A DNA stretch of 51,916 nucleotides from an uncultured Clostridia bacterium (GCA_944388795.1 CALXKD010000001.1:80084-131999), one strand, 5' to 3'; counted from the first letter of the stretch, positions 1 through 9,069 are shown. Made by a program: numbers and translations. The notes: generated by a model from the sequence alone, not told the origin.

Positions 1-1321
1 AAAATTTACGGAATACTTGATTTTTTTCTTTAATTGAATGCTACTAATGGTAAAGTTTAAAAGCTCACTCACAAAGATGCTCAAAATATATCCATACATA
101 CCCATAATAGGGACAACAAAGAAAATAATAGAAATGGTGACTAATAAGTCAATAATATTACAAACCATGACGCTTACTTGTTCATTAATGCCTTTTAACA
201 TATTGTCAATAATATTATCAATATACATAAAAAAGATAAGAGGTGCCAATACTTTTATCCATTTGCTTGCTTCGATAGATTGATATACCATAAGACTAAT
301 TTCATTTGCAAATATAATAAAAACACCTGTCACACAAATAGAAAAAATAAAGGTAACTTTAAAAATCGTATCACAAACCGTTTTTAAACGGTTATAATTT
401 TCACCAGCAAGCAATCTGGAAAACTCTGGAACTAACAACCCACTAAATGAGCTTATTAAAACATTGGCAAACATAATCACAGGCATAACCATACCGATTA
501 ATTAAGCCATAGTTTGAAACAGCTAAAGAATAAGAGATTCCGGATAATTCTAATCGAATCGGAATCAAAAATTGTTTTAAAGAAGAAAGTCCAGAACGTA
601 TGCAAGAAGTTATACTAATCGGAAAAGCAATGGTAAAAATTTTCTTTTTCATTTGTATTGGTAAACTTCTTTTAGATATGTATTTTTGTTTATCAATTTT
701 ATAAAAAAGAATATTTAAGCTAAAAGAAAATATTTCAGATATGACATCGGCTAAAATAAGAGAGATACATATAGATTCTACATCTTTTGAAGGATTCATA
801 TAAAGCAGATATATAGTTGCAATGATTTTTACACTCGTTTCTAAGATTTGTGAAATGGCACTTTTATATGGTTTTTCAACAGATGAAAAATATCCACCAA
901 TTACAGAAGAAACGGAGATTAATGGTAAACCAAGTGAAATTAAATAAATAGGAATTTCTGAAACGGAATCCTTTAACCAAGTAGAAGAGATTAATGGTGC
1001 AAATAAAATGATGAGAATAGAACTACTAATTCCTAATAATATAGCAAATATGATAGAGGTTTTTACCGCTTTTAAACCATTTTCATAGTTTTTCTTAGCA
1101 AATTCTTCAGACACAATACAAGTACAAGCAATACCAATCCCAGAGGTGGCAACTGTAATAGCAAAACTATAAACAGACATAAGCAAACTAAAAATACCAA
1201 TTGCTTCAGACCCCACTTTATTTGCTACATATATATTAAATAATAATCCGATACCTCTCAGACCTAAAGAAGTAGTAGTTAGAATAATACCATTAATAAA
1301 AAATAATTTTGCTTTTCTCAA
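1..1321 (-). pseudogene. SpoVB/MurJ-family lipid flippase, frameshifted, 3' end beyond window
   Basis: Polytopic membrane protein of the polysaccharide/lipid II flippase superfamily, closest in feel to stage V sporulation protein B, which moves lipid-linked cell-wall precursors across the membrane. The first frame runs from ATG at 1321 for about 280 residues of alternating hydrophobic helices, then drifts into a non-membrane tail and stops at 443. Near position 500 the next frame takes over with GMVMPVIMFANVLISS and continues without a stop to base 1, giving the family's typical second half (SSFSGLLVPEFSRLLAGE and further helices). Removing one A from the local TTAATTAATC restores NYGLIIGMVMP. 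It is either a real one-base insertion or a sequencing error. It starts 65 nt after the vanW stop on the same strand. Confidence 0.85.
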
Positions 1322-1386
1322 AATATCACCTTTTTAAATGATATTAAAGAAAAACAAAATTTATGTCCGAGAACGTTCTAAATTCC

Positions 1387-2118
1387 TTATTGTGTTTTTA
1401 AACCCATTAATGTAACATTTACTAAACCATCTGTAACAGAAGATAAAATTTTTATATCATTTCCTGTATCATTTCTGAATTTAAAATCATAACTACCATA
1501 AGCGACAGCCGCATCTTTACCATCTGGTACATAAGGTACATGATTACTATGTGGATGACGTTCGATTACAGTTAAACCAGAGGTTTCTAATACAGCATTA
1601 TATAAGGTGCTACTAACTTGACAATTTCCACCGCCATATCCTTTTTTCTTATTTCCATTATGGTCATAAATATCAGCTTCTAAATAACCTTTACTACTTG
1701 TAGCGGGACCTATGGTATTACAAAAAGAAAAAGTTTCACCATTTTTAACAATGGTTTCATTTAAGGTAGAAGTAGTGATTTCCATATTTTTTGTTCTATT
1801 AGAATCATTAGAATAAATTTTTGTGGAAAAGGCAGAGAGTTGCTCTTCTACGATTGCTTTAGGTGTATTATCTGTATGAGAGGTGTTTTCAGAAGCTGTA
1901 TTTGTCGTTTCATTGGTAGTAGATTCATTGTCAGATGTATTTTCTTCATTAGAGTTATTATTTTCATTATTAGCTGTATTGGTTTCTGTTGAAGTTCTAT
2001 TTGCTTCATAATCTGTTTCATGATGTGTATTATTTATATTTTTGACATAAAAATAGATACCTATTCCAATTAATATCAGTAAACCAATAATAATAAATAT
2101 GCCCATTTTTTTATTCAT
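1387..2118 (-). CDS. VanW family protein, membrane-anchored
   Basis: A 243-residue protein with an N-terminal membrane anchor (about residues 5-25), a low-complexity Thr/Asn/Ser/Glu linker (about 30-85) and a C-terminal VanW domain (about 110-240). The family hallmarks are visible: NGETFSFCNTIGPAT, the glycine run GYGGGNCQVSSTLYNA, and HPHSNHVPYVPDGKDAAVAYG followed by DFKFRN. VanW domains occur in vancomycin clusters and widely in clostridial envelope proteins; the biochemical role is not settled. Here there are no other van genes, so a general envelope role outside the membrane is more likely than glycopeptide resistance. The SD-like GGTGATTTG precedes the ATG. It probably shares a transcript with the downstream flippase. 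Confidence 0.88.
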   Translation of the reverse strand: MNKKMGIFIIIGLLILIGIGIYFYVKNINNTHHETDYEANRTSTETNTANNENNNSNEENTSDNESTTNETTNTASENTSHTDNTPKAIVEEQLSAFSTKIYSNDSNRTKNMEITTSTLNETIVKNGETFSFCNTIGPATSSKGYLEADIYDHNGNKKKGYGGGNCQVSSTLYNAVLETSGLTVIERHPHSNHVPYVPDGKDAAVAYGSYDFKFRNDTGNDIKILSSVTDGLVNVTLMGLKTQ

Positions 2119-2159
2119 TCAAATCACCAAACTTATTGTAACCAAAACTTTAAAAAATA

Positions 2160-2188
2160 TTGACAATTCGGAAAAAAATATATATAAT
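2160..2188 (+). promoter_or_regulatory. Consensus sigma-A promoter for the 56-aa membrane protein
   Basis: TTGACA at 2160-2165, a 17-bp spacer and TATAAT at 2183-2188: a perfect consensus housekeeping promoter. Transcription would begin around 2195, a few bases before the GAGGAG ribosome binding site at 2211-2216. Confidence 0.85.
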
Positions 2189-2222
2189 TATATATGTATA
2201 TAAAAGAAAAGAGGAGAAAAAT

Positions 2223-2393
2223 ATGCTTGCTAAATATTGGAAAAAAATTGGAATGGTTATTTTAATAGTGGCTTGTGTGTTTAATATAATGAGTAAATTA
2301 GTGCATAAACTTTCACTTGACAGTGAAATGTTGTCTTCTGCACAATATGTATATGATCAACAACAAAGTGAAACAAATAATGAAAATAAATAA
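2223..2393 (+). CDS. Small single-pass membrane protein, 56 aa
   Basis: The ATG at 2223 is chosen because GAGGAG lies 7 nt upstream and a perfect promoter ends at 2188; an in-frame ATG at 2160 would overlap the -35 box. The product has a basic start (MLAKYWKKIG), one hydrophobic helix (about residues 10-24) and a polar Gln/Asn-rich tail. No family is recognised. The strong promoter and good ribosome binding site suggest a genuinely expressed small protein located in the membrane. Confidence 0.6.
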   Translation: MLAKYWKKIGMVILIVACVFNIMSKLVHKLSLDSEMLSSAQYVYDQQQSETNNENK

Positions 2394-2401
2394 AATAGGA
2401 C

Positions 2402-2430
2402 TTGAAAAATAGAAAAAAATATGTTATGAT
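2402..2430 (+). promoter_or_regulatory. Sigma-A promoter for rpmE
   Basis: TTGAAA at 2402-2407 and TATGAT at 2425-2430 with a 17-bp spacer, followed by a short leader and the SD AGAGGTGA before rpmE. Confidence 0.75.
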
Positions 2431-2476
2431 AAAAAACAGTCATATTATTTCAATTTAAGAAAGAGGTGAACAATAG

Positions 2477-2677
2477 ATGAAAGAAGGAATACATCCAAAT
2501 TATAACCAAACAACAATCACATGTGCATGTGGAAATGTTTTAGAAGTTGGTTCAACAAAAAAAGATATCAAAGTAGATATATGCTCTAAATGTCATCCAT
2601 TCTGGACAGGAAATTTAAGACAAGAAACAGCTGGTGGTAGAGCAGATAAATTCAAGAAAAAATATGGACTTGCATAA
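2477..2677 (+). CDS. rpmE: Ribosomal protein bL31, zinc-binding type
   Basis: The 66-residue length, the start MKEGIHPNY and the ending [15 protein letters not shown] are those of bL31, a protein that bridges the 50S central protuberance to the 30S head. Cys16 and Cys18 (CAC) with Cys36 and Cys39 (CSKC) make the four-cysteine zinc site, so this is the C+ form that dominates when zinc is available. It stands alone between its own promoter and a strong terminator, as is common for rpmE in Bacillota. Confidence 0.97.
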   Translation: MKEGIHPNYNQTTITCACGNVLEVGSTKKDIKVDICSKCHPFWTGNLRQETAGGRADKFKKKYGLA

Positions 2678-2678
2678 A

Positions 2679-2713
2679 ATAAAAGTAGAAGGAAATCTAC
2701 TTTTATTTTTTTA
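2679..2713 (+). terminator. rpmE intrinsic terminator
   Basis: Stem AAAAGTAGA / TCTACTTTT around a short loop, followed by a T-rich run. It immediately follows the rpmE stop codon. Confidence 0.85.
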
Positions 2714-2719
2714 TAAATT

Positions 2720-3388
2720 TTATTTATATAATTTAGCAACTTGCTCACATGTTAAAATATCAAAAATTTTTAATCTTGTCATTTTTCCTGATAATGGAGA
2801 ATGCAGTGTTCCTTTTGAGGTTAGATATACTAAATAATTATAAGAAGAAATAAATAATTCTACATTTCCGTTATCATTTGTATCATATCCATACCCAAAT
2901 TCAACAAATTCGTTATCTTTATTTAAGGTTAAAAGTGTTATATATGGTCTAAAATAATTATGTTTATCTAAAATCTCATATGTTACTAAAAATACATTAT
3001 AAAAGGAAATACCTTCTAATTCAAAATTTTTAATATATTTGATATCTATCAAATTTAAAATCCTAGCAGCATCAGGAAGAGATATATAATCTGGTAAATC
3101 CTTTATAGGAAGTAATTTTTTTGTGTTTAGAAAATATGGATTTATCGTGTTTCCAGTTCTAGCATCAATAAAAGATTTCATATCTAGCATGCCCCATAAA
3201 GATAATAGATTTGTATCAATTTTATTTTTCTTGTTCTTTTCTAAAAGATCATTGATATTTAATTCTTGCAATTCTTCTAAAGAAATATCTTTATGCTTCA
3301 TTTTTGCTTGTCTATATACATTTGAAACATTAGAAGAACCTCTTTTTTTAGAAACTTTCGTTTTTAATAAAGAATTGAAATCTCCCAT
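2720..3388 (-). CDS. Hypothetical protein, 222 aa, soluble
   Basis: The start at 3388 (MGDFNSLLKTK) is chosen because AGGGAGGTTA lies just upstream on the minus strand; longer in-frame extensions read through the promoter region and look non-coding. The product has a basic N-terminal third (KVSKKRGSSNV, MKHKDISLEELQEL), then a globular aromatic-rich part with no signal peptide or membrane helix. I do not recognise the family. It sits between rpmE (convergent) and miaB (divergent), ending 7 nt from the rpmE terminator, which may serve both strands. Confidence 0.7.
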   Translation of the reverse strand: MGDFNSLLKTKVSKKRGSSNVSNVYRQAKMKHKDISLEELQELNINDLLEKNKKNKIDTNLLSLWGMLDMKSFIDARTGNTINPYFLNTKKLLPIKDLPDYISLPDAARILNLIDIKYIKNFELEGISFYNVFLVTYEILDKHNYFRPYITLLTLNKDNEFVEFGYGYDTNDNGNVELFISSYNYLVYLTSKGTLHSPLSGKMTRLKIFDILTCEQVAKLYK

Positions 3389-3523
3389 ATATGTAACCTC
3401 CCTGAAAAATTTTCCTCTATATATATTATACCATAAAAATAATATTAAAAAAGATTTTAGCGACAAATTTCTTGCAAAAATCATGAAAATATAATAAAAT
3501 ATGCAAATGATGGAGGTAACAGT

Positions 3524-4933
3524 GTGGATACAATAAAGGAAGTAAAAAAACAAGAGGAATATATCGAAAAAGTAAAGGAATTAAATCAAGGAAAAACTTT
3601 AAAATATCATATTTTAACAATGGGATGTCAATTAAATGAAAATGACTCAGAAAAACTTTGTGGTATGTTAGAAAAGATGGGATATATAAGGACAGAGGAT
3701 TTTCAAGAGGCGGATTTGAATTTATTTAATACTTGTTGTGTAAGAGAAAATGCAGAGGATAAACTATTTGGAAAATTAGGTGAACTGAAAAAAGTAAAAG
3801 AACAAAAAGGAACCATTATTGCCATTGGTGGGTGTATGATGCAAGAAAAACATATTACAGATAAAATAAAAGAGAGTTATCCTTTTGTCGATATCTTATT
3901 TGGAACGCATACATTATATCGTTTCCCAGAAGATTTATACAAAGCATTGATTGAAAAGAAAAAACAAGAAGATATCTTAGATATTGATGGAGAGATATAT
4001 GAAGGATTACCAATTAAAAGAGATAGTAATATAAAGGCATCTGTTACGATTATGAATGGTTGTAACAATTTTTGCACTTATTGTATTGTGCCTTATGTAA
4101 GAGGAAGAGAAAGAAGCAGAGAACCAAAAGAGATTATAAAGGAAGTAGAAGAATTAGCCAAACAAGGATATAAGGAAATTACGCTATTAGGGCAAAATGT
4201 CAATTCCTATTTACGAGTAGAAAAAGAAAAAGGAAAGCCATTTGAGGAATATGAAGGGGTTCATTCTTTTGCTACGTTATTAGAAGCCATTAATAAAATA
4301 GAAGGAATTGAAAGAATTCGATTTGTTTCACCACATCCCAAAGATTTTACAGATGATGTAATTGAAGCAATTGCCAACTGTGATAAAGTATGTAAATTGG
4401 TACATTTACCTTTACAATCAGGAAATACAAAAGTATTAAAAGAAATGAATCGTAAATATACAAAAGAACAATATCTAAATCTTGTAGAGAAAATGAAGGC
4501 GAAAATACCAAATTTAACTTTATCAACAGATATCATTGTTGGATTCCCAGGAGAAACAGAGGAGGAATTTGAAGATACGTTAGATGTTGTGAGAAGAGTA
4601 AAATTCGAACAAGTATATATGTTTATTTATTCAAGAAGAGTAGGAACACCAGGAGATAAAATGGAAAATCAAATTCCAGAGGAAATTAAGCACAAACGTT
4701 TTGATAGATTAAAAGCATTGGTGGAAAGCCAAATTGAAGAAAACAATCAAAAATATGTAGGAACGATTCAAAAAGTACTAGTAGAAGGAACAAGTAAAAA
4801 TAATGAAAACATGTTAACAGGAAGAACAGATAGTAATAAAGTCGTTATTTTTGAAGGAGATAAAAGCTTGATTAACCAAATAATAGAATTAAAAATTGTA
4901 TCAGAACATATGTGGTATTTAAGAGGAGAATAA
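3524..4933 (+). CDS. miaB: tRNA-2-methylthio-N6-dimethylallyladenosine synthase MiaB
   Basis: Radical-SAM methylthiotransferase that adds a methylthio group to i6A37 of tRNAs reading UNN codons. The 469 residues show the N-terminal cluster domain with Cys35 (MGCQLNENDSE), Cys71 (NTCCVREN) and Cys104 (GGCM), the radical-SAM triad Cys180/184/187 (CNNFCTYCIVPYVRGRERS) and a C-terminal TRAM domain. The start is GTG at 3524, placed 6 nt after GGAGGT; this gives the usual family length. The N-terminal extension of about 25 charged residues before the first domain is typical of clostridial MiaB. The next gene begins 2 nt after the stop, so co-translation down to mutS is likely. Confidence 0.97.
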   Translation: MDTIKEVKKQEEYIEKVKELNQGKTLKYHILTMGCQLNENDSEKLCGMLEKMGYIRTEDFQEADLNLFNTCCVRENAEDKLFGKLGELKKVKEQKGTIIAIGGCMMQEKHITDKIKESYPFVDILFGTHTLYRFPEDLYKALIEKKKQEDILDIDGEIYEGLPIKRDSNIKASVTIMNGCNNFCTYCIVPYVRGRERSREPKEIIKEVEELAKQGYKEITLLGQNVNSYLRVEKEKGKPFEEYEGVHSFATLLEAINKIEGIERIRFVSPHPKDFTDDVIEAIANCDKVCKLVHLPLQSGNTKVLKEMNRKYTKEQYLNLVEKMKAKIPNLTLSTDIIVGFPGETEEEFEDTLDVVRRVKFEQVYMFIYSRRVGTPGDKMENQIPEEIKHKRFDRLKALVESQIEENNQKYVGTIQKVLVEGTSKNNENMLTGRTDSNKVVIFEGDKSLINQIIELKIVSEHMWYLRGE

Positions 4934-4935
4934 TA

Positions 4936-5721
4936 GTGGAAGATTTAATTTTGCAAGCAATATATTCTATACCAAAATTGGATTTAAAAGAATATTGTAG
5001 AATAAATGGAACAACCCTTGAGGAATTATATGAAGCAGTAGAAAATTATCCAGATGAAAATATAAAGTATTTATTTTTAAATAGATATCCCCAAAAGGTA
5101 AATGAAGGTGATTTGATTTCAGGAGAAAATATCATTAAGCAAATATTAAAGATAAAACATATAAAAATTAGAGAAATTTCTGAAACATATCATATTAGCA
5201 GAAGATGGATTTTTAGAATATTGAAAAAGGAAGAGGATAATCATCCAGAGCTATATGCTTTATATAAAAGATTTCGAAAAGATGTATTAACACCAGAAGA
5301 TGAAGAAATGATTCAGAATATGCCAATTAATGAGATTTCAAGTGAACAATTAAAACCAGTTAAAGGATATATACCAAAACCAGTAAAAACAGAGTCAGTT
5401 TTTAAGTCTGAAGAAGCTATAAGAGAAGAAGTCTATGAGAAAATAGCAGAAAGTTGTGAAGATGTAGAGGAATTTGAAAGGAAAATAAAAGAGAAGGATG
5501 TTGAGATTATGATAGCCAATAGAATCAAAAAGCAAGATGTTGTTATTCAGCTTTTTGAAGAAGAATGTGATCATAATTTAAGTGACTTAGATATGAAATT
5601 ACAGCAAAGAGAAATAAGGAAAAGATTATTAGAGGAATTTAAAAGAATAGATGAAGAAGACGAAATAATGCAAATATATGCAAAAAAATATAGAGAAAAA
5701 GATAAAGGAGAAGAAATATAA
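4936..5721 (+). CDS. Hypothetical protein between miaB and mutS, helix-turn-helix-like
   Basis: The GTG start at 4936 is preferred over the ATG at 4912 because GAGGAG at 4923-4928 lies 7 nt upstream and the gene then does not overlap miaB. The 261-residue product is very charged and mostly helical, with no membrane segment. Residues about 70-90 (IKIREISETYHISRRWIFRILKK) look like a helix-turn-helix, so nucleic-acid binding is an inference. The C-terminal half (about 150-261) is rich in Glu/Lys and probably coiled. Its TAA abuts the mutS ATG directly. In Bacillus the corresponding place is held by ymcA; this protein does not resemble that. Family unknown. Confidence 0.8.
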   Translation: MEDLILQAIYSIPKLDLKEYCRINGTTLEELYEAVENYPDENIKYLFLNRYPQKVNEGDLISGENIIKQILKIKHIKIREISETYHISRRWIFRILKKEEDNHPELYALYKRFRKDVLTPEDEEMIQNMPINEISSEQLKPVKGYIPKPVKTESVFKSEEAIREEVYEKIAESCEDVEEFERKIKEKDVEIMIANRIKKQDVVIQLFEEECDHNLSDLDMKLQQREIRKRLLEEFKRIDEEDEIMQIYAKKYREKDKGEEI

Positions 5722-8349
5722 ATGTCAGAAAATAAAAATAAAGAATTTTCACCTATGATGCAACGATATCTTGAAACCAAAGAACAATACAAGGATTGTA
5801 TCTTATTTTATAGATTAGGTGACTTTTATGAAATGTTTTTTGATGATGCCATTACTGCAGCAAGAGAACTAGAAATTACCTTAACTGGAAAAGATTGTGG
5901 ACAAGAAGAAAGAGCGCCGATGGCAGGTGTACCACATCATGCTGCTGAAATGTATATTTCAAGATTAATTGCAAAGGGATATAAAGTTGCCATATGTGAG
6001 CAATTAGAGGATCCTAAAAGTGCAAAAGGAATTGTCAAAAGAGGCGTTATTAGGGTTGTTACACCAGGTACCATTGTAGAGAGTAACATGCTTGAAGAAA
6101 GAAAAAATAACTATATCATGTCTATTTTTAAATCAGGAATTTATTTTGGGATTAGTGTATGTGATATTTCAACAGGAGAATTTTATGCAGCAGAAATTAA
6201 AGATAATCACAATTTTCCACAATTGCTAGATGAAATTGCAAGATATTCACCATCAGAACTGGTAATCAATTCTAATTTGGCAGATTGCACAGAAGAAATG
6301 AGTAAAATTAGAGAACGTTTTACTGCATATATTACAAGATTTCAAGACAAATTTTTTGATAGTAAACCAGATATGATTAAATTACGATTTAGTTTAGTAG
6401 ATACCAATCAAAAACCAATAGAGAATATAGAAGAAAGAAGCTTTGCAGTAGCCAGTATTAATGCATTAGTTGAATATATAGAGCAAACACAAATGACGAG
6501 TTTAGACCATATTAATAAAATAACCATTTATCAAATATCCAAATATATGTCTTTAGATATGAATGCTAGAAGAAATCTAGAAATTACAGAAAAAATGAGA
6601 GATAAATCTAAAAAAGGGACTTTATTATGGGTATTAGATAAGACTTCAACTTCTATGGGAGGAAGACATTTAAGAAGATGGTTAAATGATCCACTAATTG
6701 ACACGTTAGAAATTAATAGAAGATTAGAAGCTGTTAAAGAATTAAAGGAAAATGTCATGCTTAGAGGAGATGTTATTGATAATCTAAAGAAGGTCTATGA
6801 TATTGAAAGACTGGCAGGAAAAATGGCTTATGGTAACGCCAATGCAAGAGATATGATTACTTTAAAAAATTCTTTAGCAAGATTACCAGAGGTTAGAAAA
6901 GTATTAGAAAATTGTGAATCTCCTATGTTAAAAGATATTTATGAAAATTTGGATGAATTACAAGATATCTACGAATTGATTGAAAAATCAATTGTAGAAG
7001 ATCCACCAATGACTGTAAAAGATGGTGGTATTATCAAATTAGGATATAATGAAGAGGTGGATAAACTAAAAACAGCAACAACAGAAGGTAAGAATTGGAT
7101 TATCCAATTAGAGGCCGAGGAAAGAGAAAAAACAGGTATTAAAAACTTAAAAGTAGGATTTAATAAAGTATTCGGCTATTTTATTGAGGTTACGAAATCT
7201 AATTTAGACCAAGTTCCAGAAAGATATGTGAGAAAACAAACCTTAACAAATGCAGAAAGATATATTACAGAGGAATTAAAAAATCTAGAAAATCAAATTT
7301 TAGGTGCAGAGGAAAAAGTCGTTAGCTTAGAATATGATTTATTTACAAAGATAAGAGAAGATATTGCCAAAAATGTTGTCAGATTACAAAAAACGGCGAC
7401 ACTTGTATCTACATTAGATGTGTTAGCATCATTTGCACAAGTGGCAGAAGATATGAATTATTGTATGCCAAAAGTTGATAATTCTGGAGTTATTGATATT
7501 AAAGGAGGAAGACATCCTGTCATTGAAAAAATGCTAGGTGCAGGAGAGTTTGTAGAAAATGATACATATTTAGATAAAGATGAAAACAGATTATCTATCA
7601 TAACAGGACCCAATATGGCTGGTAAATCTACCTATATGAGACAGGTTGCTTTAATTACCTTAATGGCACAAGTGGGAAGTTTTGTACCAGCAGAGGAGGC
7701 TAAAATTGGTGTTGTCGATAAAATTTTTACAAGAGTAGGTGCATCTGATGATTTAAGTATGGGACAAAGTACTTTCATGGTGGAAATGATGGAAGTAGCT
7801 ACTATTTTAAAAGAAGCAACGCCAAACAGTTTAGTTATCTTAGATGAAATCGGAAGAGGAACATCTACCTATGATGGATTATCTATTGCTTGGGCGGTAG
7901 CAGAATATATTGCAAATAAAGAAAAATGTGGAGCAAAAACGTTATTTGCAACACACTATCATGAATTAACAGAGCTAGAAGAGAAAATTGAAGGTGTTAA
8001 AAATTATTCGATTGCTGTTAAAGAAAAAGGAGAAGATATTATCTTTTTAAGGAAGATTGTCAGGGGCGGAACAGATGAAAGTTATGGTATTCATGTAGCA
8101 AGATTAGCAGGTGTTCCAAAACTAGTTACAGAAGAGGCAAATAAGATTTTAAAATCTTTAGAAAGAAAAAATATTTTAACAGGCAAAAAGGAAGAAAAGA
8201 AAGATAAAAAACAAGTAGAAGGACAATTTGATATGTATAATTTCAAATTAGCGGAAATTGCTCATGAAATTGATAAAATTAATTTAAATGAATTAACACC
8301 AATCGATGCATTAAATACATTGGTGAGAATAAAGGAAAAAATGAAATAG
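5722..8349 (+). CDS. mutS: DNA mismatch repair protein MutS
   Basis: Mismatch recognition ATPase, 875 residues, normal for the family. The N-terminal domain carries the Phe-X-Glu mismatch wedge (GDFYEMF, residues 33-39). The C-terminal ABC-type ATPase shows Walker A GPNMAGKST (about 629-637), the ST motif region DDLSMGQSTFMVEM, and Walker B LVILDEIGRGTSTYDG (about 704). A charged linker (KKEEKKDKKQ) separates the ATPase from the C-terminal dimerisation tail. Translation is probably coupled to the upstream orphan, whose stop codon touches this ATG. MutL, which normally follows, is absent from the next 40 kb. Confidence 0.98.
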   Translation: MSENKNKEFSPMMQRYLETKEQYKDCILFYRLGDFYEMFFDDAITAARELEITLTGKDCGQEERAPMAGVPHHAAEMYISRLIAKGYKVAICEQLEDPKSAKGIVKRGVIRVVTPGTIVESNMLEERKNNYIMSIFKSGIYFGISVCDISTGEFYAAEIKDNHNFPQLLDEIARYSPSELVINSNLADCTEEMSKIRERFTAYITRFQDKFFDSKPDMIKLRFSLVDTNQKPIENIEERSFAVASINALVEYIEQTQMTSLDHINKITIYQISKYMSLDMNARRNLEITEKMRDKSKKGTLLWVLDKTSTSMGGRHLRRWLNDPLIDTLEINRRLEAVKELKENVMLRGDVIDNLKKVYDIERLAGKMAYGNANARDMITLKNSLARLPEVRKVLENCESPMLKDIYENLDELQDIYELIEKSIVEDPPMTVKDGGIIKLGYNEEVDKLKTATTEGKNWIIQLEAEEREKTGIKNLKVGFNKVFGYFIEVTKSNLDQVPERYVRKQTLTNAERYITEELKNLENQILGAEEKVVSLEYDLFTKIREDIAKNVVRLQKTATLVSTLDVLASFAQVAEDMNYCMPKVDNSGVIDIKGGRHPVIEKMLGAGEFVENDTYLDKDENRLSIITGPNMAGKSTYMRQVALITLMAQVGSFVPAEEAKIGVVDKIFTRVGASDDLSMGQSTFMVEMMEVATILKEATPNSLVILDEIGRGTSTYDGLSIAWAVAEYIANKEKCGAKTLFATHYHELTELEEKIEGVKNYSIAVKEKGEDIIFLRKIVRGGTDESYGIHVARLAGVPKLVTEEANKILKSLERKNILTGKKEEKKDKKQVEGQFDMYNFKLAEIAHEIDKINLNELTPIDALNTLVRIKEKMK

Positions 8350-8393
8350 TATGGCATAAACCTATCTGGGTTCGGCTTCTTTTGGCAGTTTAT

Positions 8394-8422
8394 TTGAAAA
8401 ATGTATAAATTTATGTTAAAAT
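8394..8422 (+). promoter_or_regulatory. Sigma-A promoter of the 8.4 kb leader
   Basis: TTGAAA at 8394-8399 and TAAAAT at 8417-8422 with a 17-bp spacer. It implies a 5' untranslated leader of about 190 nt before the gene at 8622. Confidence 0.7.
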
Positions 8423-8429
8423 ATCTGGG

Positions 8430-8621
8430 TTGCAAGTAAATACAGATTCAGTAGTAGAAATGTCCTGTTTCGAATGAAAGAAAGGAGCGATAGTAACTAA
8501 GAAACTGATTATATCATGAGGGATTTATAACCTTCTAATTAGGCAGTATTGGTTATGAAACAGTAACTTAACCTAGATATTCAAAGGTTAAAAGGTTATT
8601 GGACAAACAAGGAGGAATATC
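8430..8621 (+). promoter_or_regulatory. Long structured 5' leader with competing stems
   Basis: About 190 nt lie between the predicted transcription start and the ATG at 8622. The 3' half holds several mutually exclusive pairings: TAACCTT (8528-8534) with AAGGTTA (8584-8590 or 8592-8598), GGTTA (8551-8555) with TAACC (8569-8573), and TTAACCT (8568-8574) with AGGTTAA (8585-8591). The final copy lies about 15 nt before the AGGAGG ribosome binding site, so an effect on translation is conceivable. The 5' half contains a purine-rich block (GAATGAAAGAAAGGAGCGAT). I could not match it to a T-box, SAM, purine, lysine, c-di-GMP or ykkC-type element. It is a candidate cis-regulatory RNA only. Confidence 0.45.
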
Positions 8622-8873
8622 ATGTATTATTCAGAAAAAAATTTTTTTCTTGAAGAATCAACTATTTTTGATATGAAAACTGGACAAAAATTTGAATTAA
8701 AGTTCAGAGGGAGAGCAATAGATTGTTTTCCAACAATATTAGAAGATGACGAAATTGAACAGGTACTAGAAAAAGAATGTTCAGATGAAGATTTATGGAA
8801 GAGGAGAAGAGAAATAGAAGATTTTCTAAAGCAAATTTATAAAGCAAAAAAAGTGATATTTCATTTTATATAG
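8622..8873 (+). CDS. Hypothetical protein, 83 aa, acidic
   Basis: The ATG follows AGGAGG by about 7 nt. The product is small and charged: an N-terminal part with likely beta strands (STIFDMKTGQKFELKFRGRAIDCF) and an acidic helical part (EDDEIEQVLEKECSDEDLWKRRREI), ending in VIFHFI. No membrane helix and no recognised family. It has its own promoter and an unusually long leader, so it is probably regulated independently of mutS. Confidence 0.6.
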   Translation: MYYSEKNFFLEESTIFDMKTGQKFELKFRGRAIDCFPTILEDDEIEQVLEKECSDEDLWKRRREIEDFLKQIYKAKKVIFHFI

Positions 8874-8888
8874 TTCTTCGTCCAATAC

Positions 8889-8920
8889 AAAAAATGAGGT
8901 TGCAATTAGCAACCTCTAAA
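8889..8920 (-). terminator. Hairpin terminator reading better on the minus strand
   Basis: GAGGTTGC (8896-8903) pairs perfectly with GCAACCTC (8909-8916) around AATTA. On the minus strand the stem is followed by ATTTTTTG, a proper T-tract; on the plus strand the following bases are mixed. It may serve the 83-aa gene on the plus strand, but its polarity fits a lost minus-strand gene. Confidence 0.55.
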
Positions 8921-9069
8921 TTATTTTATATCTTGATTTTTTCCTTTATCATATATCCCACTTTTCCTATATGTTATTAATTTTTACATTATTTGGAATT
9001 TGATATGCCAAATGAAAACTTAAAAGCAATGATAAGACAAAATATAAAGATTAAGTTAGTTATAAAAAG

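Noticed and set aside
38-283. 81-codon plus-strand frame at the window start
   Set aside because: It lies opposite the second half of the flippase, which has clear family sequence; no ribosome binding site.
1387-2118. Vancomycin-resistance cluster
   Set aside because: A VanW-domain protein and, 30 kb away, a VanY-like peptidase are present, but no vanH, ligase or vanX.
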